From positions 434,001 through 498,000 of the forward strand of contig NZ_QURB01000001.1 in NCBI RefSeq assembly GCF_003402975.1: a stretch of 64,000 bases of DNA, given 5' to 3'. The notes beneath the pieces were generated by a model. It had not been told where the DNA came from. It was given only the letters and a program-made list of their open reading frames with translations, and did no database searches. The position numbers were made by a program, and so were the translations under genes. Shown piece by piece: positions 45,976 to 55,754 of the stretch. The first letter of the stretch is position 1, and each line of letters begins with the position of its first letter. The DNA is from Brumimicrobium aurantiacum. Its GTDB lineage: Bacteria; Bacteroidota; Bacteroidia; Flavobacteriales_D; Crocinitomicaceae.

Positions 45976-46087
45976 GATCTTTCAATTTAAAAAATAAAGA
46001 TAAAAGTTTTTCTTCATTGTTGGTTCTACATATTAAAGTATAGCAGGTAAAATTTATTTTTTCAGAAACATATCAAAATCAAATCTA

Positions 46088-46555
46088 CTAGGATTTAGCT
46101 TTTTCTAAAATTGACAATGCTTCATCAACATGCTGTTCAACTTTCATTTGAGAATTAAAAACTCCTTGAACAATTCCTTTTTTATCCACCACATAAGTTA
46201 CACGCCCTGGAATTAAACCCAATAGATTTGTCGGAACTCCAAACGCCTTTCTGACAGATTTTTGGGTATCAGCCAGCAATGTAAAAGGCAATTGATGTTT
46301 TTGCGCAAACTTTTTATGACTTTCTTCGTTGTCACTAGAAATTCCGATCACCTTAGCATCAGCTTTTGTAAAATCTTCGAATGCATCACGGAAAGAGCAT
46401 GCTTGCTTTGTACATCCTGGCGTATCATCTTTAGGATAAAAATAGATAATGATATTTTCTTTCCCTAAAACCTCCTCTATGTTGAAAGCTTTCCCTTCTT
46501 GATCTTTTAAACTAAAAAGTGGGCATTGATCTCCTACCTCGATTGATTTACTCAT
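46088..46555 (-). CDS. bcp: thioredoxin-dependent peroxiredoxin (Bcp/PrxQ)
   Basis: A 155-residue PrxQ-type enzyme that reduces H2O2 and organic hydroperoxides. The sequence PKDDTPGCTKQACSFRD contains the peroxidatic C48 and the resolving C53, the C-x4-C arrangement of PrxQ. No signal peptide, so cytoplasmic. It is followed by a MerR gene 24 bp upstream on the same strand. Confidence 0.93.
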   Translation of the reverse strand: MSKSIEVGDQCPLFSLKDQEGKAFNIEEVLGKENIIIYFYPKDDTPGCTKQACSFRDAFEDFTKADAKVIGISSDNEESHKKFAQKHQLPFTLLADTQKSVRKAFGVPTNLLGLIPGRVTYVVDKKGIVQGVFNSQMKVEQHVDEALSILEKAKS

Positions 46556-46579
46556 AATTTCTTAAAATTAAGCTACAAA

Positions 46580-46918
46580 TTACTTTTTCAAAGACAATAA
46601 TCTCGATTTGATATTCTCAAGTTTCTCGATTAATTCCTCTTTATTGATCTCTGGCTGGGTAATTTCAACATCACCACTTTTCAAGGCTTTTTTTGCACCT
46701 TCTAAAGTATGACCATCTACCTTTACCAATTGATAAATATTCTGAATTTCTAAAATACTCTTCGGAGAAAACAAGCGATTTCCCTTTTTGTTCTTCTTCG
46801 GTTTAATAGAATCAAATTCTTTCTCCCAAAAACGAATCAATGAAGTGTTCACATCAAACATTTGTGCGACTTCTCCAATAGAATAATATAATTTTGTTAA
46901 TTCACTTGCTTTAATCAT
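46580..46918 (-). CDS. MerR family transcriptional regulator
   Basis: A 112-residue protein with the MerR winged helix (YYSIGEVAQMFDVNTSLIRFWEKEFDSIKPKKN, about 10-44, cited in part as SIGEVAQMF and LIRFWEKEF) and a short dimerisation helix. No effector domain. It is 24 bp upstream of bcp on the same strand, so it may control or share a transcript with it. This short MerR type is common and poorly characterised in Flavobacteriales. Confidence 0.88.
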   Translation of the reverse strand: MIKASELTKLYYSIGEVAQMFDVNTSLIRFWEKEFDSIKPKKNKKGNRLFSPKSILEIQNIYQLVKVDGHTLEGAKKALKSGDVEITQPEINKEELIEKLENIKSRLLSLKK

Positions 46919-47087
46919 AACTTGAGATCGTTGGTGCTAATTTAATGAAAATAAAGCAATACATCCGATAGAGAATGGATTTTAAATCTTTATTTTTTGA
47001 ATGGATTAAATCTGATAGATTTGAATTAAGATTTGTGATTTTTTATCCGAAAGCTTGCAGATCGTAATTCGTAATTAAAATAGAATT

Positions 47088-48059
47088 CTAATCCATAGAT
47101 TTCATTGCATTGTTTGAAATCTCAACAATCTTTTCGTATTGTTCTGGTGTTAAATCTGAATGAAAATAATTGATTGGGTTGACTTTATGACCGTCTTTAA
47201 TCACTTCATAATGAAGGTGTGGACCTGTTGATTTCCCAGAATTCCCGAGTAATCCGATAAGATCTCCACGCTCAACCACATCACCTTCTTTCACTAAAAA
47301 AGAACTTAAATGAGCGTATCTAGTTTTGTATCCAAAGCCGTGGTTAATCACAATTTCTCTACCATAACCCCAGCTACTTACGCGTGTTTCTTCAACAACT
47401 CCTCTTCCTGTAGCGTAGACATCAGTTCCCACTTCAGCGGAAAAATCTGTTCCCCAGTGCATTTTTCGAGTTCCATAAACAGGATCTATCCTCCAGCCAT
47501 AACCAGAAGCCATTCTTTTTAACTCTTTATTATTCACAGGTTGAATTGCCGGCAGGGAAGCCAAACGATTTTCACGTTCTTTCGCTAAATTAACTAGTTC
47601 TTTAAAAGATAAACTTTGGGCGTGTAACTTACGTTCAACTTCATCTAATTTTGAGATAGACTCTATTAAAATTTCACTGTTTGACATTTTCTTATACGAA
47701 CTGTAGGCGTCACTTCCACCAACTCCCATCAAACGAAGTTCTTCTGGAAATTCGTTTGCTCCAAGTGCGATTCTGTATAATTCTTCATCACGTTTTTTAA
47801 TCACCTCAGTTACTTTATCCACCAAAGCCAAACGGGATTGAATATTTTTAAACTCACCTTTTAATTCGGCAAGTTCTTTTTTAAGGGCTTTTTCTTTTGG
47901 AGATTCTATTCTGTAGGCTAAAATAAATGCAAAAACAAGACTTAATGCAATGGTTGGGGCTATAAACACGAATCCACGTAGGATACGCTCACCAATAGAA
48001 CGATCCACTTTTTCGTATGAAAGTGTTTTGGGATTATACCTGAATTTTGTCTTTGACAT
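47088..48059 (-). CDS. M23 family peptidoglycan endopeptidase
   Basis: A 323-residue membrane-anchored protein: one helix (about 29-48), a coiled coil (about 52-90) and an M23 domain (about 180-300). Zinc-site motifs are HWGTDFSAEVG and GPHLHYEV. The ID is close to MepM/NlpD-like enzymes that cut peptide cross-links during growth. It is divergent to alaS with a 106 bp gap. Confidence 0.9.
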   Translation of the reverse strand: MSKTKFRYNPKTLSYEKVDRSIGERILRGFVFIAPTIALSLVFAFILAYRIESPKEKALKKELAELKGEFKNIQSRLALVDKVTEVIKKRDEELYRIALGANEFPEELRLMGVGGSDAYSSYKKMSNSEILIESISKLDEVERKLHAQSLSFKELVNLAKERENRLASLPAIQPVNNKELKRMASGYGWRIDPVYGTRKMHWGTDFSAEVGTDVYATGRGVVEETRVSSWGYGREIVINHGFGYKTRYAHLSSFLVKEGDVVERGDLIGLLGNSGKSTGPHLHYEVIKDGHKVNPINYFHSDLTPEQYEKIVEISNNAMKSMD

Positions 48060-48165
48060 TATTTTACACTAAAACATCGCAAAATTATGTAAATAATCTA
48101 ACTTTGCAAAATCGTTAACCTTGATTAACACAAAGAACAGTATACCAATTTAATAGGGAATAGAA

Positions 48166-50790
48166 ATGACACTTGAAGAAATCAGAAAAAAATTTCTCAC
48201 TTACTTTGAAGAGAAAAAGCATTCCATTGTACCATCGGCTCCAATGGTTGTAAAAAACGATCCAACGCTAATGTTTATCAATGCTGGAATGGTTCCATTT
48301 AAAGAATTTTTCCTTGGTAATGCTGTCGCCAAAAACAAACGTGTAACTGATACGCAAAAATGTTTGCGTGTTTCTGGAAAGCACAATGACCTGGATGAAG
48401 TAGGTGTTGACACCTATCATCACACAATGTTTGAAATGCTAGGAAACTGGTCATTTGGTGACTATTTTAAGGAAGAAGCGATTGAATGGTCATGGAAATT
48501 GTTGACTGAAGTTTATGGAATTAGTAAAGAAAACCTTTATGTGACAATCTTCGAAGGAGACGAGAAAGATGGTGTGCCTAGAGATACTGAGTCTTATGAC
48601 TTTTGGAAAAAATGGATTGCTGAAGACCGTATCTTAGAAGCCAATAAAGATGATAATTTCTGGGAAATGGGTGAGATGGGACCTTGTGGACCATGTGCTG
48701 AAATCCATGTTGACATTCGTTCTGATGAAGAAAAAGCAAAGGTTGACGGAAAAACATTGGTAAATCAAGACCATCCTCAAGTAATTGAAGTTTGGAACCT
48801 TGTATTTATACAATTCAACAGAAAAGCAGATGGAAGCTTAGAAAAACTACCAGAAACTCATATCGATACAGGAATGGGACTTGAGCGTTTAGCAATGGTT
48901 CTTCAAGGAAAACAATCGAATTATGATATTGATTTGTTTCAAACCCTAATTGGTCAGGTCGTAAAACAATCTGGTTTTAAATATGGAGAAAACGAAACTA
49001 CTGACATTGCTTTGCGCGTAATTGCAGATCATATTCGTGCTATTGCATTTTCAATATCTGACGGTCAATTGCCTTCAAATACAGGAGCTGGATACGTTAT
49101 TCGAAGAATTTTGAGAAGAGCAGTACGTTATGGTTACCAAACTTTGAAAATGGATGAACCATTTATGGCTCCATTGAGTAAAGTGTTGGTTCAAGAAATG
49201 GGTGGCGCATTCCCTGAATTGGTGGACAACCAAACTTTAATTGAAAATGTAATTCGTGAAGAAGAATTGAGTTTCTTTAAAACTTTAGCACAAGGTATTA
49301 AGCGAATTGAAGTCATCATTGAGGAACAGAAAAAAGTTGGAAACGACACAATTTCTGGTGAACAAGTATTCGAATTGTACGACACATTCGGTTTCCCATT
49401 TGATTTGACAGCCTTAATGGCAAGAGAGGCCAATTTGAAACTGGATGAAAAAGGATTCAACAAATCCTTACAAGCACAAAAAGACAGATCTCGTTCGGCA
49501 ACTTCTGTAAAAACAGATGATTGGACAGAGATTTTAAAAGACGAAAAAGAAGAATTTATTGGCTACGACCGACTGGAAACGGAAGTGAAAATCACACGTT
49601 ACAGAAAAGTTGAGCAAAAGAAAAAGTCATTTTACCAATTGGTATTCAATTTAACACCGTTTTATCCTGAAGGAGGTGGACAAGTTGGTGACAAAGGATA
49701 TATTGAGTTTGATGGTGAAAAAGTTGCGATTTTTGACACCAAAAAGGAAAACAATTTGATCGTACATTTCGCGAAAGAACTTCCTTCAAATCCAAAGGCA
49801 ACTTTTAAAGCAGTTGTAAACAGTAAACAAAGAGCGCTAACTGCATCAAACCACAGTGCTACTCACCTTTTACACCATGCATTACGTGAAGTATTGGGAG
49901 ATCATGTAGTACAAAAAGGTTCTTTGGTAAATGCTGATCATTTACGTTTTGATTTCTCTCATTTTTCAAAAGTGACAGATGAAGAAATCGAAAAGATTGA
50001 AAAGATCGTCAATGATTTAATCCGTCAAAATGAGCCATTAAATGAATTGAGAAACACTCCAATCAACGAAGCCAAAGAACTTGGTGCAATGATGTTGTTT
50101 GGTGAGAAATATGGAGATACTGTTCGTGTAATTCAATTTGGAGATTCTATTGAATTGTGTGGAGGAACACACGTTCAAGGAACAGGAAATATTGGTTGGT
50201 TTAAAATTGTGTCAGAAGGATCTGTAGCTTCTGGGATCCGTAGAATTGAAGCAATTTCAAATACTACAGCAGAGAAATACATCAACGATAAGTTGGCGCA
50301 ATTAGATAATGTAAACGCATTGTTTAAAAACACCAAAAACGTTGTTCAATCAGTTAAAGACTTGATTGAAAGCAATAATAAAATGCAAAAGCAGATTGAG
50401 CAAATTGAGAAGGACCGTGCAAAAAGCATCAAAGTTGATTTAAAAAACAACATTGTTGAGCAAAATGGCACCAATTTCCTTTCCGCTATTGTTCCATTAG
50501 ATGGTGGATCAATCAAAGACATTTTATTCCAATTGAAAGGTGAGGTTGAAAACTTATTTGCTGTTATAGGAGGCGATAAAGATGGAAAATGTACTTTGAG
50601 TATCATCATTGATGATGAAGTGGTAAAATCAAAAGATTTACACGCAGGAAACATGATACGTTCTGCCGCTAAACACATCCAAGGTGGTGGAGGTGGTCAA
50701 CCGTTCTTTGCAACTGCAGGAGGTAAAAAACCTGAAGGATTAAAAGATGCAATTGAAGAAGTGAAGCAATTGGCAATTGGCAATTCGTAA
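48166..50790 (+). CDS. alaS: alanyl-tRNA synthetase
   Basis: An 874-residue class II synthetase, full length. N-terminal catalytic domain (RKKFLTYFEEKKHSIVPSAP, FINAGMVPFKEFFLG, RVSGKHNDLDEVG), editing domain zinc site (NHSATHLLHHALR and CGGTHVQGTG) and the C-terminal oligomerisation domain. The last codons contain a 7-bp tandem CAATTGG repeat, giving a KQLAIGNS tail. Essential for charging tRNA-Ala. Confidence 0.97.
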   Translation: MTLEEIRKKFLTYFEEKKHSIVPSAPMVVKNDPTLMFINAGMVPFKEFFLGNAVAKNKRVTDTQKCLRVSGKHNDLDEVGVDTYHHTMFEMLGNWSFGDYFKEEAIEWSWKLLTEVYGISKENLYVTIFEGDEKDGVPRDTESYDFWKKWIAEDRILEANKDDNFWEMGEMGPCGPCAEIHVDIRSDEEKAKVDGKTLVNQDHPQVIEVWNLVFIQFNRKADGSLEKLPETHIDTGMGLERLAMVLQGKQSNYDIDLFQTLIGQVVKQSGFKYGENETTDIALRVIADHIRAIAFSISDGQLPSNTGAGYVIRRILRRAVRYGYQTLKMDEPFMAPLSKVLVQEMGGAFPELVDNQTLIENVIREEELSFFKTLAQGIKRIEVIIEEQKKVGNDTISGEQVFELYDTFGFPFDLTALMAREANLKLDEKGFNKSLQAQKDRSRSATSVKTDDWTEILKDEKEEFIGYDRLETEVKITRYRKVEQKKKSFYQLVFNLTPFYPEGGGQVGDKGYIEFDGEKVAIFDTKKENNLIVHFAKELPSNPKATFKAVVNSKQRALTASNHSATHLLHHALREVLGDHVVQKGSLVNADHLRFDFSHFSKVTDEEIEKIEKIVNDLIRQNEPLNELRNTPINEAKELGAMMLFGEKYGDTVRVIQFGDSIELCGGTHVQGTGNIGWFKIVSEGSVASGIRRIEAISNTTAEKYINDKLAQLDNVNALFKNTKNVVQSVKDLIESNNKMQKQIEQIEKDRAKSIKVDLKNNIVEQNGTNFLSAIVPLDGGSIKDILFQLKGEVENLFAVIGGDKDGKCTLSIIIDDEVVKSKDLHAGNMIRSAAKHIQGGGGGQPFFATAGGKKPEGLKDAIEEVKQLAIGNS

Positions 50791-50828
50791 TTCGTTAATG
50801 CATATTTGAAATTATGAATTAACGAATT
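50789..50828. terminator. bidirectional terminator overlapping alaS and truA ends
   Basis: Perfect 11-bp inverted repeat AATTCGTTAAT (50789-50799) and ATTAACGAATT (50818-50828), loop 18 nt, AT-rich. It covers both stop codons of these convergent genes. No long T run follows, so termination may be weak. Confidence 0.5.
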
Positions 50829-51600
50829 CAACAGCGTGCAATTGCAGTCCAGAGGCTGGGGCGTTATAACTTAGTTTAATTCTATTTGATCCGTCGAGGG
50901 TTGCTAGAAATTCGCTCCAGGCTTTTTTTCCTTGTCCAAGTTCAAAGAGCATACCCATCATTAAACGTATTTGATTACGCTTAAAACCGATGCCTTTTAC
51001 TTTTACGACATAACTCTCCTCTGGGAAAAATGAAGCTGTTAATTCGGTGTTTTTAGTTAACTCACATGAAATCACTTCTCCATTGGTTTGCGTTTCTGGG
51101 TTAGGACGAAAAGTATAAGAGTAAAAGTCTTTTTTCCCGACGAACATCGTGGCTGCTTTTTGCATGATTTCAACATCTAAGTCTGCCAAAATATTGCACA
51201 TAAATGCCGCACAATAGGGATGAAACTTCTCTCCAAAAGCAAAATAGTAATGGTATTCTTTGATCTTTTCAGATTGAATAATATTGAACTTAGCATCAGT
51301 AGGCTCAATGGAAAGTGCTTTTACATCTGCTGGAAGGTTAAGATTAAATTCATCAAGAAATTGTGGCAGATCCTCAATGGCACGATCTGTAAATACTTCA
51401 ACATAAGTTTGATTAACAGAGACCTTAGCATCGGTTCTACCTGCAGCCAAAACTTTACTTGATGTTTCATCTGGCAAGACCCAATTCAAAGTTTTAGTTA
51501 TCATTTCTTGAACCGTGATTACATTGGGTTGCTTTTGCCAGCCGTGATAACGAAAGCCAAGATATTGGATTTCCATTAAATAATAAAAGCGTGTTCTCAT
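50812..51600 (-). CDS. truA: tRNA pseudouridine(38-40) synthase
   Basis: A 262-residue TruA-family enzyme that isomerises U38-40 in tRNA anticodon arms. The catalytic Asp is in AAGRTDAKVSVNQTY; the usual sequence is GRTDAGVHA, so G and HA are changed, as seen in some Bacteroidota. Later motifs are KGIGFKRNQIRLMMG. The start ATG at 51600 is used; a second Met at residue 9 is possible. Confidence 0.88.
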   Translation of the reverse strand: MRTRFYYLMEIQYLGFRYHGWQKQPNVITVQEMITKTLNWVLPDETSSKVLAAGRTDAKVSVNQTYVEVFTDRAIEDLPQFLDEFNLNLPADVKALSIEPTDAKFNIIQSEKIKEYHYYFAFGEKFHPYCAAFMCNILADLDVEIMQKAATMFVGKKDFYSYTFRPNPETQTNGEVISCELTKNTELTASFFPEESYVVKVKGIGFKRNQIRLMMGMLFELGQGKKAWSEFLATLDGSNRIKLSYNAPASGLQLHAVEFVNS

Positions 51601-51613
51601 ATAAGGCTTGAAT

Positions 51614-51644
51614 ATAAAAAAGCAGTCCGCTAAGAGAACTGCTT
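51614..51644 (-). terminator. intrinsic terminator of the small exported protein gene
   Basis: Minus-strand stem AAGCAGT and ACTGCTT with an 11-nt loop, followed by TTTTTT. It lies 27 bp after the stop at 51671. Confidence 0.8.
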
Positions 51645-51670
51645 ATTCAAAAATATTGTAAAAAAAGATG

Positions 51671-51925
51671 TTAGTCTTCCTCTTTAATTGCTGGTGAAGC
51701 CGACTTGAATTCTTTCTTTTTCTCCGACTTTATCTCCTTGTTTATCTTATTTGAATTAATAAGCCCTTCTTCTTTTGAGGGTTTTTGTTTTGCTACTTTC
51801 TCATTTAACAAAAGAGCGGGTGCTTTCTCAACCTTCTTAACTTCTGCATTTGCATTTACTTGTGCAAAAACTGGTGCTGTCATAACAATGGCAAAAACAC
51901 CTAATGTCATCAATGATCTTTTCAT
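51671..51925 (-). CDS. small lysine-rich exported protein, unknown
   Basis: An 84-residue protein with a signal peptide (MKRSLMTLGVFAIVMTAPVFAQ) and a mature part of about 62 residues rich in Lys and Glu (KEIKSEKKKEFKSAS). No family recognised. It has its own terminator (51614-51644) and lies between truA and ssb on the same strand. Confidence 0.65.
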   Translation of the reverse strand: MKRSLMTLGVFAIVMTAPVFAQVNANAEVKKVEKAPALLLNEKVAKQKPSKEEGLINSNKINKEIKSEKKKEFKSASPAIKEED

Positions 51926-51994
51926 ATTCTCAAGTTTTAAATTACGATTATTAATTACTTCATTTTAGAATTGTCCCCCATGAATAATTCTTCC

Positions 51995-52447
51995 TTAAAA
52001 ATCATCTTCATTGAGTGTAAAGCCATCTAAACCTCCATACATATCAGTATTACTTTCACTCTCTTCATTCTCATTATAATTGTCATCGCTAATATTGCTG
52101 GCACTTTTACTTGATCTCAGAATATTAGTACGTGCAATATTCAGCCTAATCTCTGTTTTTATAGAACCATCATCTTGTTGAAAAGCTTTAGCATAAGGAG
52201 TTCCAACAACTTCAACCAGTGCCCCACTTTTTAGAAAATCTAAAATTCGCATATTAGATCCTTCTTTTTTCCAAATGGTACAATTCACCCATGTGGTTTT
52301 TGTCCTTGATTCTCCCGTCTTTTTATCTCTCCAATTTTTATTGTGCGCTACGGGAAAATTAATTGCGACAACTCCCCTATCTATTTTTCTTACTGTTGCA
52401 TCTTTACCTAAATTTCCAATCAATCTTGTCTCAAACACTGTAGCCAT
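51995..52447 (-). CDS. ssb: single-stranded DNA-binding protein
   Basis: A 150-residue OB-fold protein. N-terminal MATVFETRLIGNLGKDATVR, VAINFPVAHNK and the WVNCTIWKKEG strand are typical. The C-terminal acidic tip ends LNEDDF, which fits the interaction tail although it differs from the E. coli DDDIPF. It probably is a second Ssb or the housekeeping one; another copy could lie elsewhere. Confidence 0.9.
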   Translation of the reverse strand: MATVFETRLIGNLGKDATVRKIDRGVVAINFPVAHNKNWRDKKTGESRTKTTWVNCTIWKKEGSNMRILDFLKSGALVEVVGTPYAKAFQQDDGSIKTEIRLNIARTNILRSSKSASNISDDNYNENEESESNTDMYGGLDGFTLNEDDF

Positions 52448-52590
52448 CCTGTTTTGTCTTTCTAAATTTAATTTGTCTGTAAAACCTAAATATAAAGAAA
52501 TAATTAGTTTACATTTTATTATTCACCCAATGAGTTTAAGTTAAAAATCATAAATAGGACTAAAACAGGAGAGAATAAAGCAAAATCAAC

Positions 52591-52624
52591 AAAAAAGGCC
52601 GCCTCCTGAGGAAACGACCTTTAA
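52591..52624 (-). terminator. intrinsic terminator of nrdJ
   Basis: Minus-strand stem AAAGGTCG with CGGCCTTT (one G-U pair), inner CCTC-AG-GAGG, followed by TTTTTT. It is 57 bp after the nrdJ stop. Confidence 0.85.
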
Positions 52625-52680
52625 AATCTAACATTTGTTCACTAATTCATCAAATTAGCGTATGAAATAACTTTATATAA

Positions 52681-55248
52681 TTAACCGCATTTACTGTGAC
52701 CACAGTTTGTACAAGTTAAACAACCTTCTTGGAACTGTACGCTTTTCTGATTACACTCAGGACATTCGTTGTTACTTTGTGTTCCATCAGGAATAAACTT
52801 CTTCACAACACGAGAAACACCATTTTTCCATGTATTCAAAGTGTCGTCACTTAAGTTTAAAGAACCTACAAGGTCTACAACATGTAGCAATGGCATTCCG
52901 TGACGTAATACACCAGAAATCATTTTTGCATAGTTCCAGTATTCTTTATCGAAAGAACGAGAAAGTCCTTCAACTGTAACATTATAACCTCCTCTATCTT
53001 CGTATTGGAAGTCATAACGACTACTGTCGTCACTCTTCACTTTCTTGATTAATCCTTTCTTTACATCGTTCGGGATTCCATTAAATCCATCTCTACGTCC
53101 AGTAAAGATTTCGTATGGACGACCATCTAACATTCCTACAAAAGCAATCCATTCTTCCAAGTTATTTTGGAAACGTACAACTTCAGCTTCTAAGAATTCT
53201 GGTCGTTCTGGAGCATGGTGATCGTCAAAATTCACACTTTTAGTTTCTTTTTCTTTTTCAGAAGTAGAAACAAGTACACCAGAACGTGAGCCATCACGGT
53301 AAACAGTAACACCTTTACATCCAGACTCCCAAGCTGTTTGATAAACTTTTCCTACCATATCTTCAGTTACATCTGATGGAAGGTTAACAGTTACAGAAAT
53401 AGAGTGATCAATGTGTTTTTGCACACGACCTTGCATTTCTACTTTCTTCACCCAATCCACATCGTTAGATGTTGCCTTATGGTATGGAGACTTCGCGATA
53501 ATTGAGTCAATTTGATCCTGATCCATTTTACGCACCTCTTCTAAATCATACCCTTTTGCAATAAGGTATGTTTCAAATTTGTGGTGGAATACAGGATATT
53601 CTTGCCAAGAATCACCAACCTCATCAACAAAGTCTACACGTGCATCTTTATCATCTGGGTTAATTTTTCTTCTTCTCATGTAAGAAACCATAAATGCCGG
53701 CTCAATACCTGATGTTGTTTGCGTTAAAATTGAAACTGAACCTGTTGGCGCAATTGTCAACAACGCTATATTTCTTCTTCCGTGCTCTACTAGTCTTTCG
53801 TAAAGTGCTGGATTCTCCTCTTTAATTCTTAACATAAAAGGATTATCCTTCTCACGTTGTGCTTCCCAAATTGGGAATGCACCTCTTTCTTCAGCCATAA
53901 TGCTTGATGAAAGGTAAGCACCGTGCTTTAATCTCATGTGTAATTGATCAGAGAAATCATTTGATTCATCTGTTCCATAGCAGATTCCAAGTGCAGCCAA
54001 CATATCACCTTCAGCTGTAATTCCTAGACCAGTTCTACGTCCTTGCTTACATTTTTCACGGATTTGCATCCATAAACTTAACTCTGTATTCTTAACGTTA
54101 TCTGATTCTGGATCATTCTTAATTTTATTGATGATTTTATCAACTTTTTCAAGTTCTAAATCAATCAAGTCATCCATTAAACGTTGCGCAATGATTACGT
54201 GCTTATCAAACAATTCATAATCGAATGTCGCTTCATCCGTGAAAGGATTTTTAACATAAGAATATAAATTGATTGCCAACAAACGACAAGAATCGTTTGG
54301 ACAAAGTGGAATCTCACCACAAGGATTAGTTGAAACAGTTTCAAAACCTAAATCGGCATAACAATCAGGAATAGATTCTTTGATCAAAGTATCCCAGAAC
54401 AAAATTCCAGGTTCAGCAGAAGCCCATGCATTATGAACTACTTTATCCCAAATTCTTTTTGCATCTACAGTCTTTGTAAATGTTGGATTCTTTGATTTCA
54501 CAGGATAAGTCAAAGTATAATCACCACCTGTTAAGGCAGATCTCATAAAATCATCAGAAATTTTTACAGAAACGTTGGCACCGGTAACTTTTCCTGCAGT
54601 TGTTTTGGCATCGATGAATGCCTCTGAATCTGGATGATCAATTGCTATTGATTCCATTAACGCTCCACGACGACCTCCTTGAGCAACTTCTCTCGTTGAA
54701 TTTGAAAAACGCTCCATAAATGGCACAACACCTGTTGCTGTTAAAGCAGAGTTTTGAACTGGCGATCCACTTGGACGAACAAATGATAAATCAACACCAA
54801 CTCCAGCTCTTCTTTTCATCAACTGAACCAATTCTTGATCTAGTTTCAAAATTCCACCGTAAGAATCTTCGTCTTTGTCATTTCCAATCACAAAACAATT
54901 TGAGATTGAAACGTATTGGAAATCGTTTCCAATTCCAGCCATTGGACTTCCTTGAGGAACGATGTATTTAAAGTCTTTAATTACATCATAAATTTCTTGT
55001 TCAGAAAGTGCATTTGGATACTTCGCTTCGATTCTAGCAAACTCTCTTGAAATACGTTTATGCATTTCATCTGGAGTTCTTTCATAAAGATTACCCATTG
55101 CATCTTTTAATGCATATTTCTTCATCCAAACTTCCCCTGCTAGAGTGTCTCCTTTGAAATATTCAATAGCAGATTTCAAAACCTCCTCCTGAGAAAAACT
55201 CTTTAAATCACTAGCTTTCTGAGTTTTAAGTGCCAATCCGTCGCTCAT
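52681..55248 (-). CDS. nrdJ: adenosylcobalamin-dependent ribonucleotide reductase (class II)
   Basis: An 855-residue class II enzyme that makes deoxynucleotides without oxygen or a small subunit, using coenzyme B12. Key sites: C118 in SISNCFVIGND, the NPCGEIPLC motif at 308-316 with C310 and C316, and the C-terminal redox/zinc region with C829, C832, C843, C846, C849 and C854. Length and the C-terminal cysteine set fit the common bacterial NrdJ. No cobalamin riboswitch is visible upstream. The need for B12 matches the CarH-like regulator at 11.9 kb. Confidence 0.95.
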   Translation of the reverse strand: MSDGLALKTQKASDLKSFSQEEVLKSAIEYFKGDTLAGEVWMKKYALKDAMGNLYERTPDEMHKRISREFARIEAKYPNALSEQEIYDVIKDFKYIVPQGSPMAGIGNDFQYVSISNCFVIGNDKDEDSYGGILKLDQELVQLMKRRAGVGVDLSFVRPSGSPVQNSALTATGVVPFMERFSNSTREVAQGGRRGALMESIAIDHPDSEAFIDAKTTAGKVTGANVSVKISDDFMRSALTGGDYTLTYPVKSKNPTFTKTVDAKRIWDKVVHNAWASAEPGILFWDTLIKESIPDCYADLGFETVSTNPCGEIPLCPNDSCRLLAINLYSYVKNPFTDEATFDYELFDKHVIIAQRLMDDLIDLELEKVDKIINKIKNDPESDNVKNTELSLWMQIREKCKQGRRTGLGITAEGDMLAALGICYGTDESNDFSDQLHMRLKHGAYLSSSIMAEERGAFPIWEAQREKDNPFMLRIKEENPALYERLVEHGRRNIALLTIAPTGSVSILTQTTSGIEPAFMVSYMRRRKINPDDKDARVDFVDEVGDSWQEYPVFHHKFETYLIAKGYDLEEVRKMDQDQIDSIIAKSPYHKATSNDVDWVKKVEMQGRVQKHIDHSISVTVNLPSDVTEDMVGKVYQTAWESGCKGVTVYRDGSRSGVLVSTSEKEKETKSVNFDDHHAPERPEFLEAEVVRFQNNLEEWIAFVGMLDGRPYEIFTGRRDGFNGIPNDVKKGLIKKVKSDDSSRYDFQYEDRGGYNVTVEGLSRSFDKEYWNYAKMISGVLRHGMPLLHVVDLVGSLNLSDDTLNTWKNGVSRVVKKFIPDGTQSNNECPECNQKSVQFQEGCLTCTNCGHSKCG

Positions 55249-55754
55249 ATCACAATTTATTTTATGTTATCAATAATTCTGTATCAAATTCAATGGTTCT
55301 ATCAAGAATCTTTCGATTGTATCTTATTCAGATACTTTTATTCTCAATTGAAAGGTAAAATTAGAAACTTTAATTGACATATTTGTCCGAAAGAAATTAT
55401 ATCATTTTTTAGTTATTCACATTTTCAAAACGCGATTCATTTGATAAAAAAAATCTCATTTTGTAACCGCTTATTCACAAAGGGAATTACAAAAAAAATT
55501 GGCCAAAATAGTGTTGAAAAAAATGTTAAAAACCCTCCGGAAATTTCTATTAACAAAACCCTGTTTAATAAAAAGAGAGAATAGATGTAAAATGTATTGA
55601 TGAATTTTATATTTTATGAAGCAAGCAATCAAATAGAGAAATTCTCACCTTCTAAAATATCCACTACAATCGTGTTTATAGTTCAAAAGTATCTTTGATA
55701 AATAAACAACTCTAAGAGAACCTGAACTTTTGGACTATTCAATTGGACTACAGA
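55249..55754. other. AT-rich gene-free region between PorP/SprF gene and nrdJ
   Basis: About 500 bp without an ORF. It has two TTATTCACA sequences (55413-55421 and 55471-55479), a close match to the DnaA box TTATnCACA, in AT-rich DNA with T runs. No tRNA or hairpin terminator seen. It contains the nrdJ promoter. Confidence 0.4.

Noticed and set aside
55249-55754. Cobalamin riboswitch ahead of nrdJ
   Set aside because: I see no B12-box-like conserved core in the leader.
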